A program made the position numbers and the translations under genes. A DNA stretch of 64,000 bases from Mycobacterium sp. DL99 (lineage in GTDB: Bacteria; Actinomycetota; Actinomycetes; Mycobacteriales; Mycobacteriaceae), in assembly GCF_004762045.1 (NCBI RefSeq), contig NZ_SJOM01000007.1:487818-551817 (forward strand), given 5' to 3'. This document shows positions 52,062 to 60,544 of this stretch, piece by piece. Below the pieces are notes generated by a model. It saw only the letters and a program-made list of their open reading frames with translations. It had not been told where the DNA came from and did no database searches. The stretch's first letter is position 1; the number at the start of each line of letters is the position of its first letter.

Positions 52062-52124
52062 TATGTAGACAACTCGGTCTACATAGGGCCACGGTAGACT
52101 ATGTAGACAGGTTTGTCTACATAG
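52062..52124. promoter_or_regulatory. Double palindromic operator between DUF1348 and tetR genes
   Basis: Site 1 (52062-52085): TATGTAGAC, AACTCG, GTCTACATA, with perfect 9-bp arms. Site 2 (52099-52124): CTATGTAGAC, AGGTTT, GTCTACATAG, with perfect 10-bp arms. Both have six-base spacers. A third half-site (CTGTCTACA) follows near 52147-52155, just before tetR. The array can control both divergent promoters. Confidence 0.85.
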
Positions 52125-52163
52125 AACCTTGGCCAAGTGGACCGACCTGTCTACACTGAAGGT

Positions 52164-52766
52164 GTGAGCATCTCGGATACCCTCGATCCCCAGATTCACG
52201 TGCAATCCTTACCTGCCCGCGAGCGGATACTGGCAACCGCCTACCGGTTGTTTTACCGTGACGGAATCCGGGCGACCGGCATCGACAAAGTGATCGCGGA
52301 AGCGGGGGTCACGAAAGTGACCTTCTACCGTCACTTCGCGAGTAAAGACGCGCTCATCATCGAGTTCCTCGATCTTCGACATCGACGCTGGATGACGTGG
52401 TTTGTTGACGCACTCGACCGTCACGCCACGTCGGGCAAGCGCGGGCACTCAGCCGTCGTCTCCGCCGTACAGGAGTGGCTAACGGCCGATACCTTCCGCG
52501 GTTGCGCGTTCATCAACAGTGTGAACGAACTCGGCGCAGAACTTCCCGAGATCCACGCCATCGCCACGCGCCATAAAGCTGACATGGTCGCTGCGATCAA
52601 GGCGACACTTCCGCCAGGCGGCAACCGCACGCGCACAGCGCACGCGCTCGGCATTGCCGTAGATGGGGCTGTCGTACGAGCCCAATGCGAACGAAACGCC
52701 GCATCGGCAGTGAAAGCGCTGGCAACGATCGTTTCTGGACTCGTCCCCGCTGAAAGCGCGAAGTAG
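52164..52766 (+). CDS. TetR-family regulator (YdeS/RutR-like)
   Basis: 200 residues from GTG 52164. HTH: ILATAYRLFYRDGIRATGIDKVIAEAGVTKVTFYRHFASKDALI. The ligand domain contains FRGCAFINSVNELG, a typical TetR_C segment of the AcrR/LmrA-like group. The frame is open from 52137, but that start lies inside an operator half-site. It should bind the GTAGAC-N6-GTCTAC palindromes upstream and repress itself and the DUF1348 gene. Confidence 0.92.
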   Translation: MSISDTLDPQIHVQSLPARERILATAYRLFYRDGIRATGIDKVIAEAGVTKVTFYRHFASKDALIIEFLDLRHRRWMTWFVDALDRHATSGKRGHSAVVSAVQEWLTADTFRGCAFINSVNELGAELPEIHAIATRHKADMVAAIKATLPPGGNRTRTAHALGIAVDGAVVRAQCERNAASAVKALATIVSGLVPAESAK

Positions 52767-53047
52767 CGTGCCCGGTCGAGGTGGCCGCGGGTAGCCCCGT
52801 TGGGGCGGCCGCATCGATAGCGGTGCGGCACCGTGATGTCGGGGTTCGCATGTACTCGCGGACGTACCGGCGGCCACACCCGCTCTTAGGGGCAGACGAT
52901 AGACGGCCGTCGAGGAAAAGCATGCCTACGAACTCTTCATGCAGCGAGGGCTCTAACGGTGGTGTCGGCTCGCCGTTGGATTCAGCGTTGGTCACGCTTG
53001 TGACGGCTCAATGTTCCTCAGCGCCTGGGGAAAACTTCGGTTTCGGC

Positions 53048-53299
53048 TCATTCAGTCGAGGGCAGGAGCGCGTCGACCGTCGCGGTAAACGCGTCGTTGA
53101 CGCGGTCATGGTCGCCAGTCGCAATAAGGCCGAGACGCTTAACGCCCAGCCGCGCACACGCAAACGCCAAACAGTCCGGCAGGGGATGGGTGGTGTCGGC
53201 CCTGACCAACACTCAATCGCCAGCTACGCCACTGGTGTCGAACGAGACCGACATGCGGTGTCGGGCGAGATAGACAGAATCAGGATGGCAAAACGGCAT
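53048..53299 (-). pseudogene. Small open frame interrupted by one in-frame TGA
   Basis: From ATG 53299 the frame reads MPFCHPDSVYLARHRMSVSF, DTSGVAGD, TGA, then VLVRADTTHPLPD, CLAFACARLGVKRLGLIATG and DRVNDAFTATVDALLPSTE before a final stop. Codon use looks like a real gene on both sides of the TGA, which could be a Trp codon changed to stop. No family is recognised. The surrounding 52767-53452 holds nothing else that I can support. Confidence 0.35.
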
Positions 53300-53452
53300 C
53301 CGCCAAGACCGTGACAACTCCGGAATACGTGTAGGTCGGTACGACTGAATTCCGCCATTGAGATGGCAACCAACATGAACTAACTAATGGTGTCGGTTGC
53401 CAATCTCCTTGTCGAATTCGACATTTGGGGTGGCGGTGGTGCAGGCAAGCTG

Positions 53453-53630
53453 TCACCCCGCCTTTGGCAGGGTGTGCGCTCTTTCGAGGAATGCGAGTTC
53501 CTCTAGCGTATCGGCAGGCAGTACGCGGCCAATACGGTCAAGAATGACCACCGACGGAGTGAGTATCGACTCCAGCATTGCACGCCCAATTTGATGGGTG
53601 CTACGGATAATTTCTTCAAATACTTTTGAG
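53453..53630 (-). pseudogene. Coding remnant downstream of pyrE
   Basis: In the frame that follows pyrE the sequence reads SNSKVFEEIIRSTHQIGRAM, then LESILTPSVVILDRIGRV, LPADTLEELAFLERAHTLPK and a stop. It looks protein-like (amphipathic, few rare codons), but the first ATG lies only 40 codons from the end, so the 5' part is either absent or starts unusually. It may be the 3' end of a gene whose front was replaced by pyrE. Family unknown. Confidence 0.3.
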
Positions 53631-54179
53631 TTACTCGATTGCGGTTGGTCGGGCGGTGTCGAGGTCGGCTTTCGTCAAGACAGCTCGAACGGTCAGTGCG
53701 ACGTCGTGCAGGACAGTGGTGGGATCGGCACTTCGGTTGATCGCGCAGATGACGGTCGAGACGGTGCCGTGTTCGCTGCGTAGGGCCTGGGCTGCGTCGC
53801 GGACGGCGCCGCCGGTGGTGATGACGTCCTCTATGAGGGTGATGGTTTTTCCGGTGATGTCGGCACCTTCGGCGCGCTTGCAGGTGCCGTAGGTCTTGGC
53901 GGTCTTTCGGACGAATAGTGTTGGTATTCCGGTTAGTTGGCTCATGACGGTGGCCAGTGGGACTCCGCCGAGTTCCAGGCCACCGAGCAGGTCGGTGTCG
54001 GCGGGAATAAGTGGAACCATGGCTTCGCACACGCGTCGTAGTAATTGCGGGTCTGACTCGAACAAGTATTTGTCGAAGTACTCGTGAGAGAGTTGGCCCG
54101 AGCGAAGCTGAAACTGTCCTTGGAGTCGGCAGGCGTGGTTCACATCGGTGGCGAGTAGTTCGCGGTCCATGTTGTTCAT
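53631..54179 (-). CDS. pyrE: Orotate phosphoribosyltransferase
   Basis: 182 residues. Makes OMP from orotate and PRPP in pyrimidine synthesis. Motifs: FQLRSGQLSHEYFDKYLFESDP for the orotate side, LLGGLELGGVPLATVMS, LFVRKTAKTYGT and the PRPP-binding ITLIEDVITTGGAV. Start ATG 54179 (MNNMDREL) is used; the frame is open to 54224. It stands alone, as is common for pyrE in actinobacteria, and its local base composition is less GC-rich at third positions than the neighbours, which hints at transfer or at an additional, non-housekeeping copy. Confidence 0.9.
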   Translation of the reverse strand: MNNMDRELLATDVNHACRLQGQFQLRSGQLSHEYFDKYLFESDPQLLRRVCEAMVPLIPADTDLLGGLELGGVPLATVMSQLTGIPTLFVRKTAKTYGTCKRAEGADITGKTITLIEDVITTGGAVRDAAQALRSEHGTVSTVICAINRSADPTTVLHDVALTVRAVLTKADLDTARPTAIE

Positions 54180-54292
54180 CGTGGCACCAGTAATCACGGG
54201 GAACCCGCGAGAACGGGTAAGCAAGTATTGGGGTGCCGTATGGGAGTCGGTGCCTGTTTCGAGCGGTGCCCCCCCGATCAGAGGAGAAGGAT

Positions 54293-54838
54293 TTGTCGGC
54301 CACTGCGAACGGTCCGCCGGCTTGGGCTAGCGAACCGGTCTGTCTCGCCGATGCCGATCCTGCTTGGGCACTGCGGGGAGAGCAGGAACGCGACCAACTG
54401 GTAGCGCTATTGGCGCCATGGCTGATCGGCCGTGTTGAGCATGTCGGTTCCACGTCGATACCCGGTCTCGCTGCCAAACCAATCATTGACTTGCAAGCGC
54501 TTGTAGCTGACCTCGCGGATCCGGATCCGCTGGTCGCAGTGCTGCAACCGCATGGCTGGCATTACGTGGATCCCGACGTAGACCGGCGCCCCTGGCGAGG
54601 TTTCTTCGTCAAAGTCGTCGAGGGGAGGCGCAGTGCCCACCTGCACGTCATGACGCCCGACTGTCCGCGCTGGCACCAGCAGCTCATCTTTCGCGACGCG
54701 CTACGCGCAAACCCTTTCCTGGTCGCGGAGTACGCCGCGCTGAAACGGGCTCTCGCATCCGAATATTCCGATGATCGCGAGGCCTACTCGGCCGCCAAAG
54801 CAGATTTCGTCGCATCAGTCCTCAGATACTCTTCGTAG
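54293..54838 (+). CDS. GrpB/UPF0157-family protein (nucleotidyltransferase-like)
   Basis: 181 residues. The core VEHVGSTSIPGLAAKPIIDLQALV and the RRSAHLHVMTPDCPRW segment are diagnostic of the GrpB family, a nucleotidyltransferase-like fold. In some proteins GrpB is fused to CoaE. TTG 54293 is chosen because GAGGAGAAGG stands just before it and the family N-terminus follows; the frame is open from 54233. Function unknown. It is divergent from pyrE. Confidence 0.9.
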   Translation: MSATANGPPAWASEPVCLADADPAWALRGEQERDQLVALLAPWLIGRVEHVGSTSIPGLAAKPIIDLQALVADLADPDPLVAVLQPHGWHYVDPDVDRRPWRGFFVKVVEGRRSAHLHVMTPDCPRWHQQLIFRDALRANPFLVAEYAALKRALASEYSDDREAYSAAKADFVASVLRYSS

Positions 54839-54862
54839 CTCGATCACAGCTGTACGTGACGG

Positions 54863-55864
54863 GTGAGGCGCGTGTGGGACTGTTGCCTACGTGAGATTTG
54901 GGGTTGGATTTCCACATGCGGGCCGGGGATATCTGTAGCGGCGTCGCCGCAGTTGGCGGGAGGGGCTGCGTTGTTGGGCCGGGCTGACTGTGGATTCAGG
55001 AGCGCAGATGCCCGACTACGCTATCTGGAGTTGTATGAGGAGCTGCGGACTTTGAGTCCGTCGGCGGATGTCATACACGATGTTCCAACGGAGTTCGGTG
55101 CCGTCCGGGTCTATCAACATGGCCGGGCCGGTGGGGTGCCGATCGTGCTATTGCACGGCTTCTTTCTGACTTCGGCTATGTGGGCGAACCAAGTAGCTGA
55201 TTTGACAAGCGATTTCACCGTTTACGCGATCGACATGCCGGGTCAGCCTGGTGCGAGTGCGCAGTCGAGATCGATGCGTACCCCGGCTGACTGCGCACGC
55301 TGCATAGACGCGGTTCTTGGTGGACTAGGTCTACAGGATGTGCATTTGGTCGGGCACTCATACGGGGGCTGGCTCGCTACCCATACAGCTGCACGCTTCC
55401 CCCATCGGTTGGCGACGATGACATTGGTTGACCCGGCCAGCACCGTGGCCCGTATCTCGGCAAGGTTCTGGATGAGCCTCGTGATCGCGATTTCACGGCC
55501 GCGGTCGGCGCGAGCGGAACGCGCTGCGGCGTGGGTGACGGGTGATCCCGAGCCTGGCAGCTTTGTCGACCAGCTCGCCAGGTTGTTTCTCGCTGGATTC
55601 GCCGCCTTCGCGCCACCCCTGGGCACGCCACCGCCGCTGTTCGTGAGTGGCCGTGTCCTGCGTTCAGTCAGTCTGCCGGTGCAAGTTCTCTTGGCAGGCA
55701 ACACAGTTCACGATTCGACAAAAGGGCTCCGACGAATGCTCGCGGTGGCGCCTGACTGGCACTATCAGCTGTGGCCCGACACCTCGCATGCCCTACCAGC
55801 GGAGCTTCCTGACGAGGTCAATGCCAGTATCCGCCGGTTTGTGATCGACCGCCGTAGTGCCTGA
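54863..55864 (+). CDS. Alpha/beta hydrolase
   Basis: Up to 333 residues. The hydrolase core starts near residue 70 (VPTEFGAVRVYQ), with the oxyanion motif LLHGFFLTSAMW, the nucleophile Ser in VGHSYGGWLATH, an Asp in NTVHDSTKG and the catalytic His in DTSHALP. The N-terminal ~50 residues are poorly conserved, so the start may lie later; ADARLRYLELYEELRTL is the first family-like segment. No signal peptide is convincing. The substrate is unknown. It follows the GrpB gene by 24 bp and converges with the HAD fragment. Confidence 0.88.
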   Translation: MRRVWDCCLREIWGWISTCGPGISVAASPQLAGGAALLGRADCGFRSADARLRYLELYEELRTLSPSADVIHDVPTEFGAVRVYQHGRAGGVPIVLLHGFFLTSAMWANQVADLTSDFTVYAIDMPGQPGASAQSRSMRTPADCARCIDAVLGGLGLQDVHLVGHSYGGWLATHTAARFPHRLATMTLVDPASTVARISARFWMSLVIAISRPRSARAERAAAWVTGDPEPGSFVDQLARLFLAGFAAFAPPLGTPPPLFVSGRVLRSVSLPVQVLLAGNTVHDSTKGLRRMLAVAPDWHYQLWPDTSHALPAELPDEVNASIRRFVIDRRSA

Positions 55865-55877
55865 CGGGGCAGACGGA

Positions 55878-56210
55878 TCATTTATGTGTACCGCCCCCGG
55901 GTTTCAATAGCGCGGTCAGCTCCTGCAACGAGTCCACGCGCAGATCAGCAAGTGACGCTTCATCTTTGAGGGCATGGAGATAGCCCCACGGACCGCGTCG
56001 AACGAACACCGTCCGCATCCCGGCCGCGCGTGCGGGCAGCACATCGTTATCGAGGCGATCGCCCACGTACAAGATGCTCTCGGCGGGAACGCCCGCTTCC
56101 GAGATCAGACGGACGAAAAACTCCGGATTCGGCTTGGCCACTCCCCACACCGCCGACGGAGCAACGAAGTCAGCCTCCAGGCCGCCCGCGCGCAGCACCA
56201 GCTCGATCAC
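55878..56210 (-). pseudogene. HAD-family phosphatase, 3' part only
   Basis: About 110 residues of the C-terminal half of a haloacid-dehalogenase-like phosphatase: AVWGVAKPNPEFFVRLI contains the motif III lysine, and ILYVGDRLDNDVLPARAAGMRTVFVRRGPWG the motif IV aspartates. The DxDxT nucleophile and cap region are missing: three codons above GTG 56210 there is an in-frame TAG and unrelated sequence. The gene has lost its 5' half, and the dispersed repeat copy B begins about 140 bp further on. Confidence 0.82.
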
Positions 56211-56351
56211 CGAGAGGCCCTATCGCCAGACGGGGTAGCGCAGCTATCGCACCACAACGGCCGCCATGGGTGCTCGCCGGAAGACGACAACGACCTATAC
56301 CCGCAACCGGGATCCTCTGCGTTAGATCACTGGACTGAGTGAGCTGTTGGG

Positions 56352-56470
56352 CAACCGTACGGTTTCAGTTTTGCAGGTTTCAAATGGAGAAATCCGCTGC
56401 CAGATCATATGGAGCCCGCTGAACCGGCAGGTCAGGAAGTGCTATTGCCAGCGGAGTTCTAGAAAACGAG
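56352..56470 (+). repeat. Dispersed repeat, copy B (partner 2444-2563)
   Basis: Collinear with copy A, including GGTTTCAAATGGAGAAA and GCAGGTCAGG. The frame that is open in copy A from MEPALPAGQ is here MEPAEPAGQEVLLPAEF followed by a stop, so any shared protein is broken in this copy. It lies between the truncated HAD gene and the GntR gene, in a 389-bp gene-free interval (56211-56599). Confidence 0.7.
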
Positions 56471-56599
56471 CGACTCGCTGTGGGTTGTCATTCTCGATGG
56501 GGATGAATGCTCCTCGCGTGCCGCCGGTCAGGCGCGGTTCAGCCCGTACCCAGGGCGGCGGTGTATATGTGGAATCTGATCTGTATACAAGGAGGGAAG

Positions 56600-57334
56600 A
56601 TGGCATACCAGAACGCCGCCGGACGGGTGGCTGCACGGCTGCGGTCGGAGATTCTGCAGGGTGACATCTGCCCGGGCACGAGACTTTCCCAGCAGAGCAT
56701 CGCCGAACAGTTCGGGGTAAGCCGCATTCCGGTGCGTGATGCGCTCCAAACCCTCGCTGGCGAGGGGCTCGTGCAGCCGTCGTCAAACGCGAGTGCGGTG
56801 GTGACCGGGCTGTCGGTCGCCGAACTGCAGGAGATCTACGAGTTGCGGGAGGCGATCGAGCCGCTTGCCACTCACCTCGCCGTCTCGAATGTCGGTCGCG
56901 CCGAGTTACTCACGATGCGCAAGCAGCTGAAGATCATGGAAGAGCACTCGGATACGCGGACGTGGCTGGCTGCCAATACCGAGTTTCACGCCGCGGTCTA
57001 TCGACGTGCGGGCCGTCCGCGGATGATTGAGCTTGTCGAGCAGTTGAGACGTCTCGGTGATCGCTATATGTACGTCCACCTTGAGGTCCTGGGTAAGACC
57101 GAACACCTGACATCCGAACACCTGGAAATTCTCGCCGCAGTCGAGAAGGGTGACGCCGCCTTGGCCGCCCGGCTAACCCAGGAGCACCTGGCGACATCGC
57201 ACCATTTCATCCTCAACTATCTGCTGGAGATTCAGGCCACGGCCGGTGACGAGGATGTGTTGATCGGTCTGCACGCCGGCCGTCATTCGGACACCGGACC
57301 CGAGCCGGCGACACCGCTTGGCGCAACACCGTGA
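56600..57334 (+). CDS. GntR-family regulator (FadR/FCD subfamily)
   Basis: 244 residues. Winged helix: VAARLRSEILQGDICPGTRLSQQSIAEQFGVSRIPVRDALQTLAGEGLV. The FCD effector domain follows with ELQEIYELREAIEPLATHLA, metal-site histidines in NTEFHAAVYRRAGRPRM, EHLTSEHLEILAAVEKGD and TQEHLATSHHFI. AAGGAGGG precedes ATG 56600. TGTATA repeats (from 56562 and 56582) just upstream may be its operator. FCD proteins sense organic acids with a metal. The next gene starts 15 bp on, so the sigma-like protein is probably cotranscribed. Confidence 0.92.
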   Translation: MAYQNAAGRVAARLRSEILQGDICPGTRLSQQSIAEQFGVSRIPVRDALQTLAGEGLVQPSSNASAVVTGLSVAELQEIYELREAIEPLATHLAVSNVGRAELLTMRKQLKIMEEHSDTRTWLAANTEFHAAVYRRAGRPRMIELVEQLRRLGDRYMYVHLEVLGKTEHLTSEHLEILAAVEKGDAALAARLTQEHLATSHHFILNYLLEIQATAGDEDVLIGLHAGRHSDTGPEPATPLGATP

Positions 57335-57349
57335 AGGCCGTAGGCCGTC

Positions 57350-57643
57350 ATGACCACCGGCGGTGAGAGTGGCCAACAGAGGCGCAACGATGCGTCCCGA
57401 GCCGACCGGATGGGAACGGCGTTCGATCGCACCCTCGTCAGCGAAGCCATGAAGCAGATGTCCCCGTCGCATCGTGCGGTGATTCGAGAGGCGTACTACA
57501 GGGGTCGGATGACCGGGCACATAGCCGCCGAGCGGAATGTCAGCGACGCGGTCGTGAAGGACGAGTTGCACACAGCCTTGTCTGCACTCCATTTGACGTT
57601 GTTGGCGATGGCTGAGCAACGCGGCGCCCCACAGCATGAGTAG
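57350..57643 (+). CDS. Sigma-factor region 4-only protein
   Basis: 97 residues. The core VSEAMKQMSPSHRAVIREAYYRGRMTGHIAAERNVSDAVVKDELHTALSALHLTLL follows ECF sigma factor region 4 as in SigL-type proteins, with the HTH in the second half. There is no region 2, so it cannot open promoters by itself. Where ECF factors have basic residues in the recognition helix (VKSR), this one has acidic ones (VKDE), which argues against normal -35 binding. It may modulate RNA polymerase, bind an anti-sigma factor, or be a remnant. ATG 57350 is the natural start. Confidence 0.75.
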   Translation: MTTGGESGQQRRNDASRADRMGTAFDRTLVSEAMKQMSPSHRAVIREAYYRGRMTGHIAAERNVSDAVVKDELHTALSALHLTLLAMAEQRGAPQHE

Positions 57644-57828
57644 TCAGCGCGTGATCGTGCCCGATCAGGCGGGTCGCCCATCACGTCCCGCTGAAGTCGA
57701 CACCATCCCGCGAGTTCGATCCTCAACTCTTGACATTTTGCTCCTCAGCGAGCGTTCAGCTAGCGGTCGGTACGTTGCCGGTCGTGACGGAGACGACGAG
57801 AAATGGGACCGGCAGGGTCACCCGTGTA

Positions 57829-59046
57829 ATGGTGAGTAAGGTCCCCGAAATCACCGTGTGGTTCTGGGTGATCAAGATTCTCTGCACCACCGTTGGCGAG
57901 AGCTTCGCCGACTGGATCAATATGTCGCTGGGCGTCGGATTGATCGCCACTGCGCTGATCTTCACGGTGGTGCTTGCCGCTGTCCTGATGTGGCAGCTGC
58001 GGCTCGAACGGTATGTGCCCTTTGTCTATTGGTTGACGGTCGTGGTTCTCAGCGTCACTGGCACGCTGTACACCGACATCCTCACCGACACCTTCGCAGT
58101 GCCACTCGCGGTGAGTACAAGTGTCTTCGCAGGCGCGCTCGCCATAGTCTTCGCGGTGTGGTTCGCGCGGGAACGGACCCTGTCGATCCACAGCATTGTC
58201 ACCACGCCTCGCGAATTGTTCTATTGGCTCGCGGTCCTCGTTACCTTCGCGCTGGGCACGGCGGTCGGCGATTGGGTACTGCAGCTGACCGGCTGGGGAC
58301 CTGGCATCTCGGTACTGTTGCCTGCCGCCTTGATCGGTGCCGTCGTCGTCGGTTGGCGGTGCGGTGCAAACAACGTGCTGTCCTTCTGGCTCGCCTACAT
58401 TCTGACCCGGCCACTGGGCGCCAATTTGGGCGACTGGTTCGCCACTCCGGCAACCGAACACGGCCTCGGTCTGGGTACTGCGGTAACCAGCGTGGTTTTT
58501 CTGGCAGCAATCGCCGCGACCGTCCTGTATCTGACGCGCAGCAGGGTCGATGTCATCGCGGCGACTGCGCCGACAGGATCGAAGCCCCCGACCGTCACAC
58601 GTCCGGCCCGTGAGCACGCGATGCTCGGCTACTTCGGGGTGGTGGCTGCGGTCACCGGGGCGCTTCTCGTCTGGGCGGCCGGGCAGCCGCACCAAACGGC
58701 CGCTGCCGACGAAGAGGAAGCGAACGTCTCCACGTCGGTCACGGTACTGTCGCCCGGACAGGCCACTGCGCATTTCCCGACGGCGGACATCGCAACATTT
58801 CGCACCATCGCTCAGGACACGCTGACGAAGCTGCAGGGTGGCGATCAGACCGGCGCGACCGTACGGATCAAGGACCTCGAAACCGCCTGGGACGAACGTC
58901 AAGGCGCGCTGCAGCCGATGGACGCTGACACCTGGACGGCACTGGACGGCCAGATCGACGGTGTTCTCACCGCTCTGCGAGCGGCCCAACCCGATCCCGC
59001 GACTGAGACGCATTCGCTTGACGCCCTACTGGCATCCTTGAGCTGA
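57829..59046 (+). CDS. COG4705-like multi-pass membrane protein with C-terminal soluble domain
   Basis: 405 residues from ATG 57829. It holds internal repeats of two membrane helices with a GD/GE signature between them: VPEITVWFWVIKILCTTVGESFADW, GTLYTDILTD, GTAVGDWVLQLTG and GANLGDWFATP. This is the pattern of COG4705 inner-membrane proteins of unknown function. After about residue 290 one more membrane helix leads to a ~75-residue soluble tail (VLSPGQATAHFPTADIATF... LDALLASL) with a repeat-like regulatory look. A GTG at 57784 is an alternative start. It is 73 bp before the histidine kinase gene and probably its partner or target. Confidence 0.82.
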   Translation: MVSKVPEITVWFWVIKILCTTVGESFADWINMSLGVGLIATALIFTVVLAAVLMWQLRLERYVPFVYWLTVVVLSVTGTLYTDILTDTFAVPLAVSTSVFAGALAIVFAVWFARERTLSIHSIVTTPRELFYWLAVLVTFALGTAVGDWVLQLTGWGPGISVLLPAALIGAVVVGWRCGANNVLSFWLAYILTRPLGANLGDWFATPATEHGLGLGTAVTSVVFLAAIAATVLYLTRSRVDVIAATAPTGSKPPTVTRPAREHAMLGYFGVVAAVTGALLVWAAGQPHQTAAADEEEANVSTSVTVLSPGQATAHFPTADIATFRTIAQDTLTKLQGGDQTGATVRIKDLETAWDERQGALQPMDADTWTALDGQIDGVLTALRAAQPDPATETHSLDALLASLS

Positions 59047-59119
59047 GCGCTCCGGCCTGGGCCGTTGCTGCCAGTCGGGCAACGACGGCGGGCAATCTAC
59101 TCTGGCAATTGGTGAGGCT

Positions 59120-60544
59120 ATGGATACAGGGTCGAAGGCGACTGATCGTCGGGCGCTGCTGGCGATGCTGAGCCGATGGCGCGGTTGGTTCGGTGGAATC
59201 GCAGTGCGGTCGGGGGCGGTGGCCGCGATCGTGGTGTTGGCCGGTCTGGTGGTCGTGGGGTCGGTCTCGGCGGTATTGCTCTACCGCTTGATGTGCGCCG
59301 ATGTCGATAACGCCGCCGTCGCACGCGCGCAGTCGGTAGCCGATGTGCTGCGAAAAGAACCGCCTGATGAAGTGGAGTCGGTGCTGATGGACACCGATCA
59401 CCGGATCGTGGCCGTGCAGATCGTCGACACTACCGGAACTGTGGTGCGCCGGTCGGATGCGGCGCCTAAGACACCGTTGATTCCCTTGCAGAGCAATGAT
59501 TCCCGCGTCGGGATCTTGGCGACTGATGATGACGATGTGCGAGTCAGCACTGTCACGGCCACCTCCCGCGAAGGTGGCCCGTACACGGTGTTGGTGGGCG
59601 GGGGCATCGAGCCGATCGAATTGATGATGTCCACCGTCGTGCGGATGCTTGCGATCACCGCCCCGATCGTCGCTGCGGTCGCCGCGATCGTCACCTACCT
59701 GTTGGTGCGCCGGTCGCTGCGGTCGGTGGAGGCGATCCGGTCGCGGGTGTCCGAGATCAGTGCGTCCGATCTCGCTGAGCGGGTGCCGGTCTCGGGCAGA
59801 TCGGATGAGATTTCGGCGTTGGCGGTGACGATGAATGAAATGCTGTCCCGCATCGAGGCCGGCAATGCCGCACAACGCAGATTTGTCGGGGACGCCTCCC
59901 ACGAATTGCGCAGCCCCTTGGCCACGGTGGTGTCCGCCTTGGAGATCGGGGTCACCCATCCCGATGCCTTGGACAGAACCTTGCTCACCACAGCGCTGCT
60001 GCCCGAGGCGCGCCGGATGCAGTCGTTGGTCGAGAACCTGCTGCTGCTGGCCCGCGCCGACGAGCATGGGCTACCGCTACGCCGCGTCGAGGTTGACCTC
60101 GACGATCTGGCCGCCGCCGAGGTTGCGCGACTCAAACGCGAAACCACACTGCGGATTACGGCTCAGCTGTCGGCGGTGAAGGCCAGCGTCGATCCCGACG
60201 GCTTTGTGCGGGTGCTGCGCAACCTGGCCGACAATGCCGCACGCCACGCCGCCACCGAAGTGACGGTCGTAGTTCGTGCCGAAGGGGACAACGCGGTGGT
60301 GCAGGTGATCGATGATGGTCCGGGTATCCCGGTCAACCAGCGCGACAAGGTCTTTGAGCGATTCGTCCGATTGGATTCCGACCGGTCCCGCCGCGGCGGC
60401 GGCACCGGTCTGGGACTGGCGATCGTCGCCGAGATTGTGGCAGCGCACGATGGCAGCGTGATCATCAGTGACAGCGAGGCCGTCGGGGGAACGGTAGTGA
60501 CGGTTCAGTTGCCGTTGGCGAAGTCGCCGGATTCCAGCCGGTAG
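59120..60544 (+). CDS. Sensor histidine kinase
   Basis: 474 residues. Two membrane helices (about 25-55 and 175-195) enclose an extracytoplasmic sensor of ~120 residues. HAMP follows (SLRSVEAIRSRVSEISASDLAERVPVSG), then HisKA with the phospho-accepting His in DASHELRSPLATV, and HATPase with N box LADNAARHA, G1 DDGPGIP and G2 GGGTGLGLAIVAEIV. It should phosphorylate the response regulator coded on the opposite strand; the last 40 bp of the two genes overlap tail to tail. The COG4705-like gene lies just upstream. Confidence 0.95.
   Translation: MDTGSKATDRRALLAMLSRWRGWFGGIAVRSGAVAAIVVLAGLVVVGSVSAVLLYRLMCADVDNAAVARAQSVADVLRKEPPDEVESVLMDTDHRIVAVQIVDTTGTVVRRSDAAPKTPLIPLQSNDSRVGILATDDDDVRVSTVTATSREGGPYTVLVGGGIEPIELMMSTVVRMLAITAPIVAAVAAIVTYLLVRRSLRSVEAIRSRVSEISASDLAERVPVSGRSDEISALAVTMNEMLSRIEAGNAAQRRFVGDASHELRSPLATVVSALEIGVTHPDALDRTLLTTALLPEARRMQSLVENLLLLARADEHGLPLRRVEVDLDDLAAAEVARLKRETTLRITAQLSAVKASVDPDGFVRVLRNLADNAARHAATEVTVVVRAEGDNAVVQVIDDGPGIPVNQRDKVFERFVRLDSDRSRRGGGTGLGLAIVAEIVAAHDGSVIISDSEAVGGTVVTVQLPLAKSPDSSR

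Noticed and set aside
53215..53217. Internal TGA as selenocysteine codon
   Set aside because: No SECIS-like hairpin was evident after it and the position looks like a Trp site; a nonsense change is simpler.
53503..54486. 328-codon open frame on the minus strand over pyrE
   Set aside because: It lies in another frame of the well-supported pyrE, is dominated by Arg, Thr, His and Pro, and shows no domain; typical high-GC shadow frame.
57760..59013. 418-codon antisense frame over the COG4705-like gene
   Set aside because: Arg/Gly/Asp-rich product, no motifs; the sense frame has regular membrane helices.
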